55,477 nucleotides of DNA from JAOUEA01 sp039933515 (GTDB lineage Bacteria > Actinomycetota > UBA4738 > HRBIN12), in assembly GCA_039933515.1 (NCBI GenBank), contig JBDTNY010000117.1:1-55477 (forward strand), written 5' to 3'. Numbering within the stretch: the first letter of the stretch is position 1; every line of letters starts with the position of its first letter. Both the position numbers and the translations under genes were made by a program. This document shows, in pieces, positions 1-7,817 of the stretch. Below the pieces are notes generated by a model, which ran no database searches, was not told the origin of the DNA, and saw only the letters and a program-made list of their open reading frames with translations.

Positions 1-48
1 AAGGGCAAGGGCGACATGAACACCTATATCCTCGTCTCCAGGGGATGA
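1..48 (+). CDS. C-terminal end of a class III nucleotide cyclase (5' part outside window)
   Basis: The first 15 codons read KGKGDMNTYILVSRG and then TGA at 46-48. The KGKG-x-M-x-TY-x-L pattern is the usual last beta strand of a class III adenylate/guanylate cyclase catalytic domain, so this is the 3' end of a cyclase on the plus strand whose body lies outside the window. The direct repeat at 69 begins 21 nt after the stop, and the second copy of that repeat also follows a cyclase-family gene, which suggests a local duplication of such genes. The match is short, so the family call is likely but not certain. Confidence 0.6.
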   Translation, partial: KGKGDMNTYILVSRG

Positions 49-68
49 GCTGCGCCCAGCGAGGGATC

Positions 69-254
69 GACTCGGAGCGGCCGCCTGACTGTCTCCACCT
101 CCGGCACCACGCGGCAAGAAGCCAGGCTGCTTCAGGAGCATCCCGCAAGCCGAGATGGCGTTACCGAGCCGGGACCCACCTCCACTCGCTACACTTCAAC
201 GCGCTGCTGATGACCTCGGTGGCGATCTCTGCCAGGTTTTCTACCGGCCCGGGC
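69..254. repeat. Imperfect direct repeat, copy 1
   Basis: This ~186 bp stretch matches 4594-4780 in the same orientation. The last ~100 bp (from gcgttaccgag to cggcccgggc) are about 90% identical by eye; the first half is looser. On the minus strand both copies can be read as the same short C-terminal peptide ending at the same TAA, and the differences in its conserved stretch (GAA/GAG, GAG/GAA, GCC/GCT) are synonymous, so it may be the remnant of a coding 3' end. The match stops at 254, while copy 2 continues into tRNA-Phe. Origin unknown: local duplication or an old mobile-element end. Confidence 0.75.
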
Positions 255-568
255 AAGTCGGGGCGGTAGAAATCCCCAACCCAGCAGGTCAGCATGTTGC
301 CCGTGACACCGTGGTAACGGATTCGGCCAGTCTGGTAACGGCTTAGCCTCGGAGCGGGCTCCCGACACCGTGCCGCCACGGAACGCCAAAGAGCGCCACA
401 CATCTAGACATCGGCTCCCTTCCTTCCCGCCGTGGCCGCCTCGGCCCACGCGGCGTCCACGGCGATACTTGCGGCCTCGTCGAGCGCCGCCACCAGGTCC
501 CTGAACCCGGCCGTCAACGTGAAGCCGCGTCCGCGAGCAAGGGGGCCGAGGGCTGCCGGTCGCCATCG

Positions 569-825
569 ACCAGAACCATCGACCCGGAGCCGTCCCGGCA
601 TCGACCGTCAGCGCATCTCGAACGGGCGTGCCTTGGTCGTCGATACAAGGGCATCCGACTTGTCCGGATGCACTCGGACAAGCAGGCCGCCCTGCCCGCT
701 CGCGGCGATGGCCATGTTGCCGCCTATCAGGAAGGCCAGCCCGCCGAACATCTTCTTCTCCGTCAGCTTGGGTTCGCGGGCGATCAGCCTCGTACTCGAT
801 CCGGGAGATCTTCGTCGTACGCCAT
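569..825 (-). pseudogene. Decayed TfoX N-terminal-domain protein gene
   Basis: Reading down from ATG at 825 gives MAYDEDLPDRVRG and then a stop. After a shift of one base the same strand reads LIAREPKLTEKKMFGGLAF, then a stretch containing GGNMAIAASGQGGLLVRV, then KARPFEMR, a second in-frame TGA (608-610) and MPGRLRVDGSG. These blocks in this order are the core of the TfoX/Sxy N-terminal domain family (KKMFGGLAFL, LLVR, FEM, MPGWLRV). At least one frameshift and one nonsense change therefore break a once normal small gene. A GAGG motif lies just before the ATG and the acidic small gene upstream ends 3 nt away, so the two were probably co-transcribed. What follows below 569 on this strand no longer resembles the family. 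Confidence 0.75.
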
Positions 826-828
826 ACC

Positions 829-945
829 TCAGTCCTCGTCGTCGTCCGGCTTCTCGTCTGGCGGTTGAGCCTCCTCCTCACGCTCCTCGACCGTCTCCTC
901 CTCGATCGGGTCCTCCGTGTTCTCGAGTGGGATGGGGCGCCGCAT
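829..945 (-). CDS. 38-residue acidic protein, unknown function
   Basis: A short ORF that starts at ATG 945 behind a strong Shine-Dalgarno AAGGAGGT with 5 nt spacing. The product is MRRPIPLENTEDPIEE followed by a run rich in Glu and Asp and ending PDDDED: very acidic, low in complexity and probably disordered. It ends 3 nt before the tfoX-like pseudogene on the same strand, so it may be the surviving first gene of a broken two-gene operon. No family recognised. The strong ribosome site is the main support; a longer in-frame reading (from 1044) lacks such a site. Confidence 0.5.
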   Translation of the reverse strand: MRRPIPLENTEDPIEEETVEEREEEAQPPDEKPDDDED

Positions 946-1057
946 GGGGACCTCCTTGATCGGTGGGCCCTCCGAGAGGGCGCTCGTCGCAGCCCGGGCG
1001 CAACTCGGATGCTCGTCGAGGTGACGTGATCCCTCGGAGTCCACCCCGAACCGTGGC

Positions 1058-1063
1058 TATGAT
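1058..1063 (+). promoter_or_regulatory. -10 box TATGAT for the cyclase gene (probable leaderless start)
   Basis: A perfect -10 hexamer ends 5 nt before the ATG at 1069. Transcription would begin at or next to the A of the start codon, and no Shine-Dalgarno motif is present. The -35 region is weak. Thirteen other genes in the window show a TANNNT box at a comparable distance. Confidence 0.6.
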
Positions 1064-1068
1064 GCCCC

Positions 1069-4000
1069 ATGGCCTGCCGTCGTTGCGGCTCCGAGGTTCC
1101 CGAGGGCGCGCGGTTCTGCCCAACCTGTGGTGCTGAGCAGGCCGATTCCGTCCCGCAAGAGGAGCGGAAGGTCGTCTCAATCCTGTTCGTGGACATCGTG
1201 GGGTCGACCGCGCACGCCGACGGGGCCGATCCCGAGGACGTCCGCGAGCGGAACCAGGTCTACTACCACGAGATGCGCGAGCGCATCGAGCGCTACGGCG
1301 GCGGCGTGGAAAAGTACATCGGAGACGCCGTCATGGCGGTCTTCGGCGCTCCGCTCGCACGCAGCGACGACGCCGAGCGTTCCGTGCGGGCTGCCCTCAG
1401 CGCGCTCCAGGGCGTCCGCGAGCTGAACGAGCGCCACATCGGGCTCGACCTCGAGATCCGCGCGGCCGTCTGCAGTGGCGAAGCCATGGTCGCGATCAAC
1501 GCCGCTCCCGGGGACGCGCTCGCGACCGGGGACGTCGTGAACACCGCCTCTCGCCTTCAGTCCGCCGCGCCGATCGGCCGGGTGGTCGTCGGCGAGGACA
1601 CCTACCAGCTCACCAAGCACGCGTTCACCTTCGAGAAGCTCGCTCCGGTCGTCGCCAAGGGCAAGCGCGACACCGTCGCCGCCTGGCTCGTGGGGGAGCC
1701 CCTCGTCTCATCCGCCAACCGGCCGACCTCGCGTACGCCGCTCGTGGGGCGGGATCGCGAGGTCTCGATCGTCCGCACGGTGTGGGAGCGCGCGATGAAC
1801 GCGAGCCGGCCCCACCTCGTCACCGCGCTGGGGCCGGCCGGCATCGGGAAGACGCGCCTCGCCCTCGAGGTCGCCGCCGAGATCGAGGCGCAGGGCGGCC
1901 GGGCCCTCTGGGGACGCAGCCTCCCGTACGAGGAGCAGTCACCGTATCGGGCCGCCGGCCAGATACTGCGCTTGGCCGCCGGCATCTACGAGAACGACTC
2001 GGCGGACACGGCACGCGAGAAGCTCGCAATCCTCGTGCGCTCGCTCTGCCCGGACCCCGAGGCTCCCGAGACCACGCGCTACCTCTCCCTGCTACTCGGC
2101 CTCGGGCTCGACGAGCCTGCCAGCGAGGTGGTCCACCTCCAGTTCGCCATGCGGCGGTTCGTCGAGGTCCTCTCGCAGCGCGAGCCGCTGCTGCTGGTGT
2201 TCGAGGACATCCACTGGGCCGACGACGCGATGCTCGACCTGATCGATTACCTCGTCACGCACGTGCACGACCATCGGATCCTGTTCCTCGCGCTCGCGCG
2301 GCCGGAGTTTCTGGAGGCGCGGCCGAACTGGGGCGCCGGGATGGCCGGCACGATGATGCTTCCGCTGGAGCCGCTGACGCGAATCGAGGCCTCGGAGGTG
2401 ATCGGCTCGCTGCTCTCCGCGGCGAACGCGATCACGGTGGAACGCGTCGTCGCCACCGCGGGCGGCAACCCTCTGTTCATCGAGGAGCTCGCGGCCTCGC
2501 TGGCCGACGACCCTGCGTCGCAGGAGCTGCCCGGCACGGTGCGCGCCGCGATCTCGGCGCGGATCGACGCGCTGCCGACGGAGAGCCGAAGCACGCTGCT
2601 GAGCGCCAGCGTGATCGGGCAGACGTTCTGGCGCGGCGTGCTGGCCGACGTCGGCGAGACGCCCGACGTGGACGGCGCCCTCGAGGCGCTGGAGGCACGC
2701 GGCCTTGTGCAGCGCCGGTCGACGAGCCAGGTCGAGGGCGACGTCGAGTTCGGGTTCAAACACGTGCTGATCCGCGACACGGCATACGGGACGCTGCCTC
2801 GCGCGGCGCGGCGCAAGATGCACGCCGCGATCGCCGCCCACCTCGAGCGATCGGTGTCGGACTCGACCGAGATCGGCTGGATCCTGGCGCACCACTGGCG
2901 CGAGGCCGGCGAGCCGGTGAAGGCGATCGTCTACCTGCTGCGGGCCGCGGAGCGCACGGCCGACGCGCTCGCCGTGGAGGAGACGTGGGACCTCTATACG
3001 CGCGCGCTCGACCTCGCGGGCCCCGACGACGAGCGGCGCGCGATCCGGCTGAAGCGCGGTCTCGCGATGGCCAAGCTCGAGAACTTCTCGCGCGCGAAGG
3101 GCGAGCTGGAGGAGCTCGTTGCCGACCTCGACGGCTCGGAGCTGATCGAGGCGTTGATCGCCGAGGGGCACAGCACGCTCTGGACCGAGGACAGCGAGAA
3201 GACGATGGAGATCGCGACACGCGCGGTGGAGCTCGCGGAGAGCGCGAACGACGCGGAGCTCCTGCCGCCCGCGCAGTCGCTGCTGAGCAGTGCCTACGGC
3301 ATGCGGGGCGATGCCGGCGATCTGGAGCGGGCGGACGAGCTGGGCGTGCGGGCGTTCGCGGCGTGGGTGCCGGGCACGCGTCGGGAGTGGCTGGCCGAGC
3401 ACCACCACATGCAGGCGAACCACCGGTATTGGATGGGCCGCTACGATGGGGCTCTCGAGCAATCCCAGCTCGCGAAGGAGTCCGCGGGCGGCGAGCCGCA
3501 CAGCGCGGAGTTCCTGCTTCGGGGCGCGGGCATGCAGGGGCTGGCGTTCGCGGGGCTCGGTCGCTACGAGGAGGCGATCAGCGCGGTGGAGACGGCGATC
3601 TCGATCGCGAGGTCGATCGGCCGTCCGATCGCAGTCGTCACGAACTACTCGACGATGCCGCTGCGAGACATCTTCGCCGCCGAGGAGGCGCACACGCGCA
3701 GCTCGGCGATCGCCGACAGCCTCGGGCCGTCGGACTTCAACATGCCGTGGATCAACGCGCGCGCCGACGTGATCGCCGCGGACATGATGCTCGGCGAGCT
3801 CGGCCGCGTGGAGGCGACGTTCCCCCAGGCGTGGGAGGACGCAGTGAACAGCCTCGCATGGGAGCGCTGGCTCGTGAGCGGGCGCCTCGCGTCGGTCCGC
3901 GCGGAGCTGGCACTCGCGATGAAACAGCCCGAGGACGCGATCACGTGGGCGCGCCGGGCCCAGGAGATGGCGCGCGGCGTCGGCCGGAAGAAGTACGAGG

Positions 4001-4299
4001 TGATTTCGACGATGACCCTCGGCGCGGCGCTGACGTTGTCGGGCCTCGCCGAGGACGCGCGGACCGAGCTGCGGACCGCAGTCGCGCAGGCGGAGGCGCT
4101 GGGTTCGCCGCTCTACCGCTGGCAGACGCTGGCGGCGCTCGCCGAGGCCGTCCGGAAGATCGAGGGCGTCGACGCCGCGGACGCGCTCCTTGCCGAGGCC
4201 GCCGCGATCATCCGAGAGGTCATCGCCGGCCTCTCGCAACAACACGGCGTCGGATACATCGCGGCGCCCCAGGTGGCCGCGGTCCTCGCCGCCGTCTGA
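1069..4299 (+). CDS. Adenylate/guanylate cyclase with zinc ribbon, AAA ATPase and TPR-like repeats
   Basis: A 1076-residue multidomain signalling protein. Residues 1-25 form a zinc ribbon (CRRC at 3-6, CPTC at 17-20). Residues ~33-205 are a class III cyclase catalytic domain with both metal-binding aspartates visible (FVDIVGST, Asp42; KYIGDAVMAVFG, Asp86) and the NTASRLQ block near 158. Residues ~225-480 are an AAA/NACHT-like ATPase with Walker A GPAGIGKT (255-262) and a Walker B-like LLLVFEDIHWAD. The rest (~580-1076) is alpha-helical and TPR-like, as in LuxR/MalT-type regulators. It should make cAMP (or cGMP) under control of a nucleotide-dependent sensor; the ligand is unknown. No transmembrane segment is seen. 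The stop overlaps the ATG of the next fragment (TGATG), indicating coupling. Confidence 0.9.
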   Translation: MACRRCGSEVPEGARFCPTCGAEQADSVPQEERKVVSILFVDIVGSTAHADGADPEDVRERNQVYYHEMRERIERYGGGVEKYIGDAVMAVFGAPLARSDDAERSVRAALSALQGVRELNERHIGLDLEIRAAVCSGEAMVAINAAPGDALATGDVVNTASRLQSAAPIGRVVVGEDTYQLTKHAFTFEKLAPVVAKGKRDTVAAWLVGEPLVSSANRPTSRTPLVGRDREVSIVRTVWERAMNASRPHLVTALGPAGIGKTRLALEVAAEIEAQGGRALWGRSLPYEEQSPYRAAGQILRLAAGIYENDSADTAREKLAILVRSLCPDPEAPETTRYLSLLLGLGLDEPASEVVHLQFAMRRFVEVLSQREPLLLVFEDIHWADDAMLDLIDYLVTHVHDHRILFLALARPEFLEARPNWGAGMAGTMMLPLEPLTRIEASEVIGSLLSAANAITVERVVATAGGNPLFIEELAASLADDPASQELPGTVRAAISARIDALPTESRSTLLSASVIGQTFWRGVLADVGETPDVDGALEALEARGLVQRRSTSQVEGDVEFGFKHVLIRDTAYGTLPRAARRKMHAAIAAHLERSVSDSTEIGWILAHHWREAGEPVKAIVYLLRAAERTADALAVEETWDLYTRALDLAGPDDERRAIRLKRGLAMAKLENFSRAKGELEELVADLDGSELIEALIAEGHSTLWTEDSEKTMEIATRAVELAESANDAELLPPAQSLLSSAYGMRGDAGDLERADELGVRAFAAWVPGTRREWLAEHHHMQANHRYWMGRYDGALEQSQLAKESAGGEPHSAEFLLRGAGMQGLAFAGLGRYEEAISAVETAISIARSIGRPIAVVTNYSTMPLRDIFAAEEAHTRSSAIADSLGPSDFNMPWINARADVIAADMMLGELGRVEATFPQAWEDAVNSLAWERWLVSGRLASVRAELALAMKQPEDAITWARRAQEMARGVGRKKYEVISTMTLGAALTLSGLAEDARTELRTAVAQAEALGSPLYRWQTLAALAEAVRKIEGVDAADALLAEAAAIIREVIAGLSQQHGVGYIAAPQVAAVLAAV

Positions 4300-4613
4300 T
4301 GGGCATCCCCGAGATCCGATACGCGCGCAGCGGCGAGGTGAGCATCGCCTACCAGGTGTTCGGCGAGGGCCGCGCCGACGTCGTCTTCGTCCGCGGGTTC
4401 ACCGGCGACCTGCTCTCGAGCTGGGAGCAGCCGCTGCTGGTCCGCCACATGCTGGGGCTCAACCGCGCCCTCGAGGACACTCTGTTCCTCGGCCGCGCTC
4501 ACAGCCTCGGATGGCGCCGTCTGCGAGTCGAGATGCTCGGCCGGGCGCTGATGGTGAACGCCATGACGATGGCCCGCCACAGAGCCGCCGGGGATCTCGA
4601 AGCGGCCGCCTGA
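4299..4613 (+). pseudogene. Truncated alpha/beta-hydrolase-cyclase gene (N-terminal remnant)
   Basis: The frame opens at ATG 4299, overlapping the cyclase stop. Residues 1-52 (MGIPEIRYARSGEVSIAYQV, then VFVRGF and SSWEQP) match the N-terminal alpha/beta-hydrolase domain that often precedes a cyclase domain in actinobacterial proteins. Homology ends near residue 53; the remaining ~50 residues do not continue the fold and the frame stops at 104, well short of the several hundred residues expected. The stop lies inside copy 2 of the direct repeat, so a deletion joining the hydrolase start to repeat-flanking sequence is the simplest explanation. It could still be translated as a short peptide. 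A pseudogene is likely, but a small functional product cannot be excluded. Confidence 0.6.
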
Positions 4614-4780
4614 CTCGCTCCACCCTCGGCACCACCCCGGCAAGGATCAGGGCTGCCTCAAACACACCCCCGGGGCCAAGATGGCGTTACCGAGGCCAGA
4701 CCCACCTCCACTCGCTACACTTCAACGCGCTGGTGGTGACCTCGGTAGCGATTTCTGCCAGGTTCTCTACCGGCCCGGGC
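4594..4780. repeat. Imperfect direct repeat, copy 2, abutting tRNA-Phe
   Basis: Partner of 69-254. The conserved 3' part ends with cggcccgggc, whose last three bases are the first three of tRNA-Phe (4778-4780); copy 1 diverges from there. The repeat also contains the stop codon of the truncated hydrolase fragment. The sharp end at a tRNA gene recalls integration hot spots, but the match lies on the 5' side of the tRNA, not the 3' side usually used by integrases, and no integrase is present. Confidence 0.75.
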
Positions 4781-4850
4781 CAGGTAGCTCAGTTGGCAGA
4801 GCACGCGGCTGAAAACCGCGGTGTCGGCAGTTCGATTCTGCCCCTGGCCA
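4778..4850 (+). tRNA. tRNA-Phe (GAA)
   Basis: A complete cloverleaf can be drawn. The acceptor stem is ggccagg/cctggcc; the D arm is gctc...gagc; the anticodon stem cgcgg/ccgcg carries loop ctgaaaa (anticodon GAA); the variable loop is gtgtc; the T arm is ggcag-ttcgatt-ctgcc; the discriminator base is A. The genome continues ccg, so the CCA end is not encoded. A GC-rich hairpin follows at 4858. Confidence 0.97.
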
Positions 4851-4857
4851 CCGGATA

Positions 4858-4897
4858 CGAACGACGGAGCCGTCCCCGCGCGGGCGGCTCTCGTTCG
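4858..4897 (+). terminator. Hairpin after tRNA-Phe
   Basis: The arms cgaacga-(cg)-gagccg and cggctctcgttcg pair with a two-base bulge around a loop of about 12 nt. It lies 7 nt after the tRNA and 10 nt before the convergent gene's stop codon. No T tract follows, which is common in very GC-rich genomes. It may serve both strands. Confidence 0.6.
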
Positions 4898-4907
4898 TGC
4901 GTTGGGG

Positions 4908-5714
4908 CTAGTTCATCGCCTCGCGGCTGCGGATCTCGGCCCAATGGGTCAGGACGCCCTGGTAGATGTCGGCGCTGTGCACGTACTCCTCGCGCTCCAG
5001 CGCCTCGAGGGCCTCATGGATCTCGCGCGCGCTGTGGTCGTCGTCCAGGTCGTCCCAGCGCATGACGTCGCACAAGCTGCCGTAGTCGAGCTCCAGGATC
5101 GACGACCGGTCGAAGGCCGCCATCCACTGGTGCAGGTCAACGATGAGGTCGCTGATCGGCCCCAGCTCCGAGCGCCGCAGGGGCCCGACCGCCTGCTCGG
5201 CGCGCCGCATCGCGCGCCGCGTGCTGGTTCGGTAGCGCATGCGGGTCCGTCCCAGCTCGTCCTCGCCGAGCCAGCGCTCCTCGTCACGGAAGAGCACGAA
5301 CCAGCGGATCGGCACGTGCCAGGGGCTCTGGTGGCAGAACGCCACCGAGTGCGGATCGCGCCGGCGAAGCTTCGCGAGGTCCTTCGCGGCTCGCTTGCCG
5401 TCGGCCTTGGGCACGAAGTGATCCCACAGCTCCATCGGCTCGGCGTCACGGAACGAGAGCATCGCCGCGAGCACCCGCATCCGCACCCGCCAGGGGCTCA
5501 CATACATGCGCCCGTCGATCATGCGCACTTCGGCGTGCTCCCCGTCGGCGGGCGCGAGCACCCCGAGCTTGCCTACGGTGTGGTGATCGGCGTACCGGTG
5601 CCGGCGGGAGCCCGCGCGCGCTCCGTCGACGAGGTAGCGCTCCCAATGGAGCCGCTCGTCGCGCTCAAACGCGTCGAGGGGCTGGAACACGCGGAGATAG
5701 GCGCTCGGGATCAC
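4908..5714 (-). CDS. Conserved hypothetical protein, function unknown
   Basis: A cytosolic, charged protein of 268 residues from the start chosen here, with no signal peptide or membrane segment. It is rich in Arg, Asp and Trp; blocks such as MELWDHFVPKADGKRA and FRDEERWLGEDELGRTRMRY do not match a family I know. The start is placed at GTG 5714 because a minus-strand -10 box TAGACT (5722-5727) ends exactly 7 nt upstream, the leaderless arrangement common in this window. An upstream in-frame ATG at 5741 would add 9 residues but lies above that promoter. The gene is divergent from the dehydrogenase operon. A nuclease, toxin or regulator role cannot be told apart. Confidence 0.7.
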   Translation of the reverse strand: MIPSAYLRVFQPLDAFERDERLHWERYLVDGARAGSRRHRYADHHTVGKLGVLAPADGEHAEVRMIDGRMYVSPWRVRMRVLAAMLSFRDAEPMELWDHFVPKADGKRAAKDLAKLRRRDPHSVAFCHQSPWHVPIRWFVLFRDEERWLGEDELGRTRMRYRTSTRRAMRRAEQAVGPLRRSELGPISDLIVDLHQWMAAFDRSSILELDYGSLCDVMRWDDLDDDHSAREIHEALEALEREEYVHSADIYQGVLTHWAEIRSREAMN

Positions 5715-5721
5715 GCTGTCG

Positions 5722-5751
5722 AGTCTAGCTGGCGCCGCCATCCCCTATGCT
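5722..5751. promoter_or_regulatory. Divergent -10 boxes between the unknown gene and the dehydrogenase operon
   Basis: TATGCT on the plus strand (5746-5751) would start a transcript near 5757, downstream of the in-frame ATG at 5747, so it argues for the later GTG at 5783 as the E1alpha start. TAGACT on the minus strand (5722-5727) lies 7 nt before GTG 5714 of the opposite gene. The two promoters are only ~20 bp apart and may compete. Confidence 0.45.
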
Positions 5752-5782
5752 CTCGGCGTTCGCACGAGGGGGTTTGAGGGCC

Positions 5783-6847
5783 GTGCAGTCACCCGAGCAT
5801 TGGGGCGGGACCGAGCCGTTCCGCATCCTGTCGGCCGACGGCACGCCTGTGGGTGACCCGCAGGTAGGTCTCGGCGCCGACGCCCTCCGCGACGCCCTTC
5901 GCCGCATGATCGTGGCGCGCAGGCTGGACCGCGAGTGCATCGCGCTCCAACGCCAGGGCGAGCTCACCGTCTACCCCGGGTTCGAAGGGCAAGAGGCCGC
6001 CCAGATCGGGAGCGCGATCGCCCTCGGATCCGAGGACTTCGTCTTCCCAACGTTCCGCGAGCTCGCCGTCGCGATGGCCCGGGGGGTCGATGCCGTCCAG
6101 TATCTCCAGTACCACCGGGGCACCTGGCACGGTGGCCCGTACGACCCGCGCGCCACCCGGTTCGGGCCGATCTGCATCCCGATCGCCACGCAGATCGCCC
6201 ACGCCGTGGGCCACGCGCTCGGAACCAAGCTCGACGGCGGGAGCGGCGTCACGGTGGCGTACTTCGGCGACGGCAGCACGAGCGAGGGCGACTTCCATGA
6301 GGCCGCGAACCTCGCGGGTGTCTGGCAGGTGCCCGCGGTGCTCTTCTGTCAGAACAACGGCTTCGCGATCAGCGTGCCCACCGCGCAGCAGACCGCCGGG
6401 GAGATCTGGAGGCGCGCCGAGGGCTACGGGTTCCCCGGCGTGCGCGTCGACGGGAACGACCTGCTGGCGGTCTACGCGGTCACGCGCGACGCCGTAGCGC
6501 GGGCGCGAGCTGGCGAGGGCCCCACACTGATCGAGGCGCTCACGTACCGGATCGGCGCCCACTCGACCGCGGACGACCCGGGCCGCTACCGCGGCGACGA
6601 CGAGGTCGAGGCCGCGCGCTCGTTCGACCCCATCCCCAGGCTCGAGACCTGGCTGCGCGCCGAGGGGCACGTCGACGACGCGTTCGTGACCGCCTGCGCG
6701 GAGGAGGCCGACGCCTTCGCGCTCGCGACCCGGGAAGGCGTGGTCGCCACGCCGGCTCCACCCGCGGAATGGATGTTCGACTGGACGTACGCCGAGCCGC
6801 CGGGCGGCGCGTGGGCACGGCAGCGGGAGGAGGCCCTGGGTGGCTGA
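5783..6847 (+). CDS. 2-oxoacid dehydrogenase E1 component, alpha subunit (branched-chain or pyruvate type)
   Basis: The thiamine-diphosphate-dependent decarboxylase subunit that starts oxidative decarboxylation of a 2-oxoacid. The cofactor motif is intact: GDGSTSEGDF at 162 and NN at 191-192 with the expected ~26-residue spacing, preceded by the YPGFEGQEA and FPTFRE blocks of the family. With GTG 5783 as start the product is 354 residues; a GAGGGGG site precedes it by 10 nt, and the alternative ATG at 5747 overlaps the likely -10 box. It overlaps the beta subunit gene by 8 bp. Branched-chain substrate is favoured because leucine-degradation genes lie 29 kb away; pyruvate is possible. Confidence 0.9.
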   Translation: MQSPEHWGGTEPFRILSADGTPVGDPQVGLGADALRDALRRMIVARRLDRECIALQRQGELTVYPGFEGQEAAQIGSAIALGSEDFVFPTFRELAVAMARGVDAVQYLQYHRGTWHGGPYDPRATRFGPICIPIATQIAHAVGHALGTKLDGGSGVTVAYFGDGSTSEGDFHEAANLAGVWQVPAVLFCQNNGFAISVPTAQQTAGEIWRRAEGYGFPGVRVDGNDLLAVYAVTRDAVARARAGEGPTLIEALTYRIGAHSTADDPGRYRGDDEVEAARSFDPIPRLETWLRAEGHVDDAFVTACAEEADAFALATREGVVATPAPPAEWMFDWTYAEPPGGAWARQREEALGG

Positions 6848-7817
6848 GTCCTGGACGCTCTCGGGCGCGTTGAACCGCGCTTTGCTCGACGCGCTCGACG
6901 ACGACCCGCGGCTGCTCGTCTTCGGGCAAGACGTCGGGCGCAGCGGCGGGGTGTTCCGCGTGACCGACGGCTTGCAGGCGAAGTTCGGCGCCGAGCGCGT
7001 GTTCGACACGCCGATCAGCGAGGCGGGTATCGCCGGGGCCGCCGTCGGGCTCGCGTTCGCCGGGTGGCGATCGGTGATCGAGATGCAGTTCGACGCCTTC
7101 TCGTATCCGGCGCTCGAGCAGGTGATCGATCACGTGGCGAAGATGCGAGAGCGCACGCGCGGTCGCGTCGACATGCCGATCACGATCCGGATCCCCTCGT
7201 TCGGCGGGATCAAGGGCAAGGAACATCACGGCGAGAGCCCCGAGACGTACTACGTGCACACCGCCGGCCTGAAGGTCGTCGTCCCGTCGTCGCCGCTCGA
7301 TGGGTACCGGTTGCTGCGCCTCGCGATCGCCGACCCCGACCCGGTGGTGGTGCTCGAACCGAAGGCGCGCTACTGGGGCAAGGAAGAAGGCGAACTCACC
7401 GCGGACGGGCCCGGTATCGGCGAGGGCCGCATGCTGCGCGAGGGTGACTCCTGCGCGATCGTGAGCTACGGCTCGATCATGGCTCGCGTGCTGCAGGCCG
7501 CCGACGCGCTCGCCGCCGAGGGCATCGCGGCGCGGGTGATCGACCTGCGATCGCTCTCGCCCCTCGACGACGAGATGCTCGCGACCGCCGCGCGCGACAC
7601 CGGACGGATCGTGGTGGTCCACGAGGCGCCGCGCACCCTGGGGATGGGCGCCGAGGTCGCCGCCCGCGTGATGGAGCTCGCGTTCGACTTCCTTGAAGCT
7701 CCGGTGGAGCGCGTCACCGGCTGGGACGTGCCGTACCCCCCTGCCTCGCTCGAGGAGCGCTACCTGCCCAGCATCGAGCGGATATCGGCGGCGGTGCGCA
7801 AGGTGGTGGCGTACTGA
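6840..7817 (+). CDS. 2-oxoacid dehydrogenase E1 component, beta subunit
   Basis: The 325-residue partner of the E1 alpha subunit; together they form the E1 heterotetramer. It shows the family's N-terminal order FGQDVGRSGGVFRVTDGL, FDTPISEAGIAGAAVGLA and EMQFDAF, followed by HHGESPETYYVHTAGLKVVV, and a C-terminal transketolase-like domain (IDLRSLSPLD). The start is GTG 6840 with GGGAGG upstream, inside the end of the alpha gene, so translation is coupled. The stop overlaps the ATG of the E2 gene (TGATG). No E3 (lipoamide dehydrogenase) gene is found nearby; it must be encoded elsewhere. Confidence 0.93.
   Translation: MAESWTLSGALNRALLDALDDDPRLLVFGQDVGRSGGVFRVTDGLQAKFGAERVFDTPISEAGIAGAAVGLAFAGWRSVIEMQFDAFSYPALEQVIDHVAKMRERTRGRVDMPITIRIPSFGGIKGKEHHGESPETYYVHTAGLKVVVPSSPLDGYRLLRLAIADPDPVVVLEPKARYWGKEEGELTADGPGIGEGRMLREGDSCAIVSYGSIMARVLQAADALAAEGIAARVIDLRSLSPLDDEMLATAARDTGRIVVVHEAPRTLGMGAEVAARVMELAFDFLEAPVERVTGWDVPYPPASLEERYLPSIERISAAVRKVVAY

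Noticed and set aside
2092..4245. Long open frame of 717 codons on the minus strand
   Set aside because: It is antisense to the cyclase gene; its composition (Arg, His, Pro and Ala rich, no domain) is the usual shadow of a GC-rich coding strand.
69..4780. Genomic island integrated at tRNA-Phe
   Set aside because: No integrase or mobility gene is present and the repeat lies on the 5' side of the tRNA, whereas integrases usually duplicate the 3' end. Kept only as a hypothesis.
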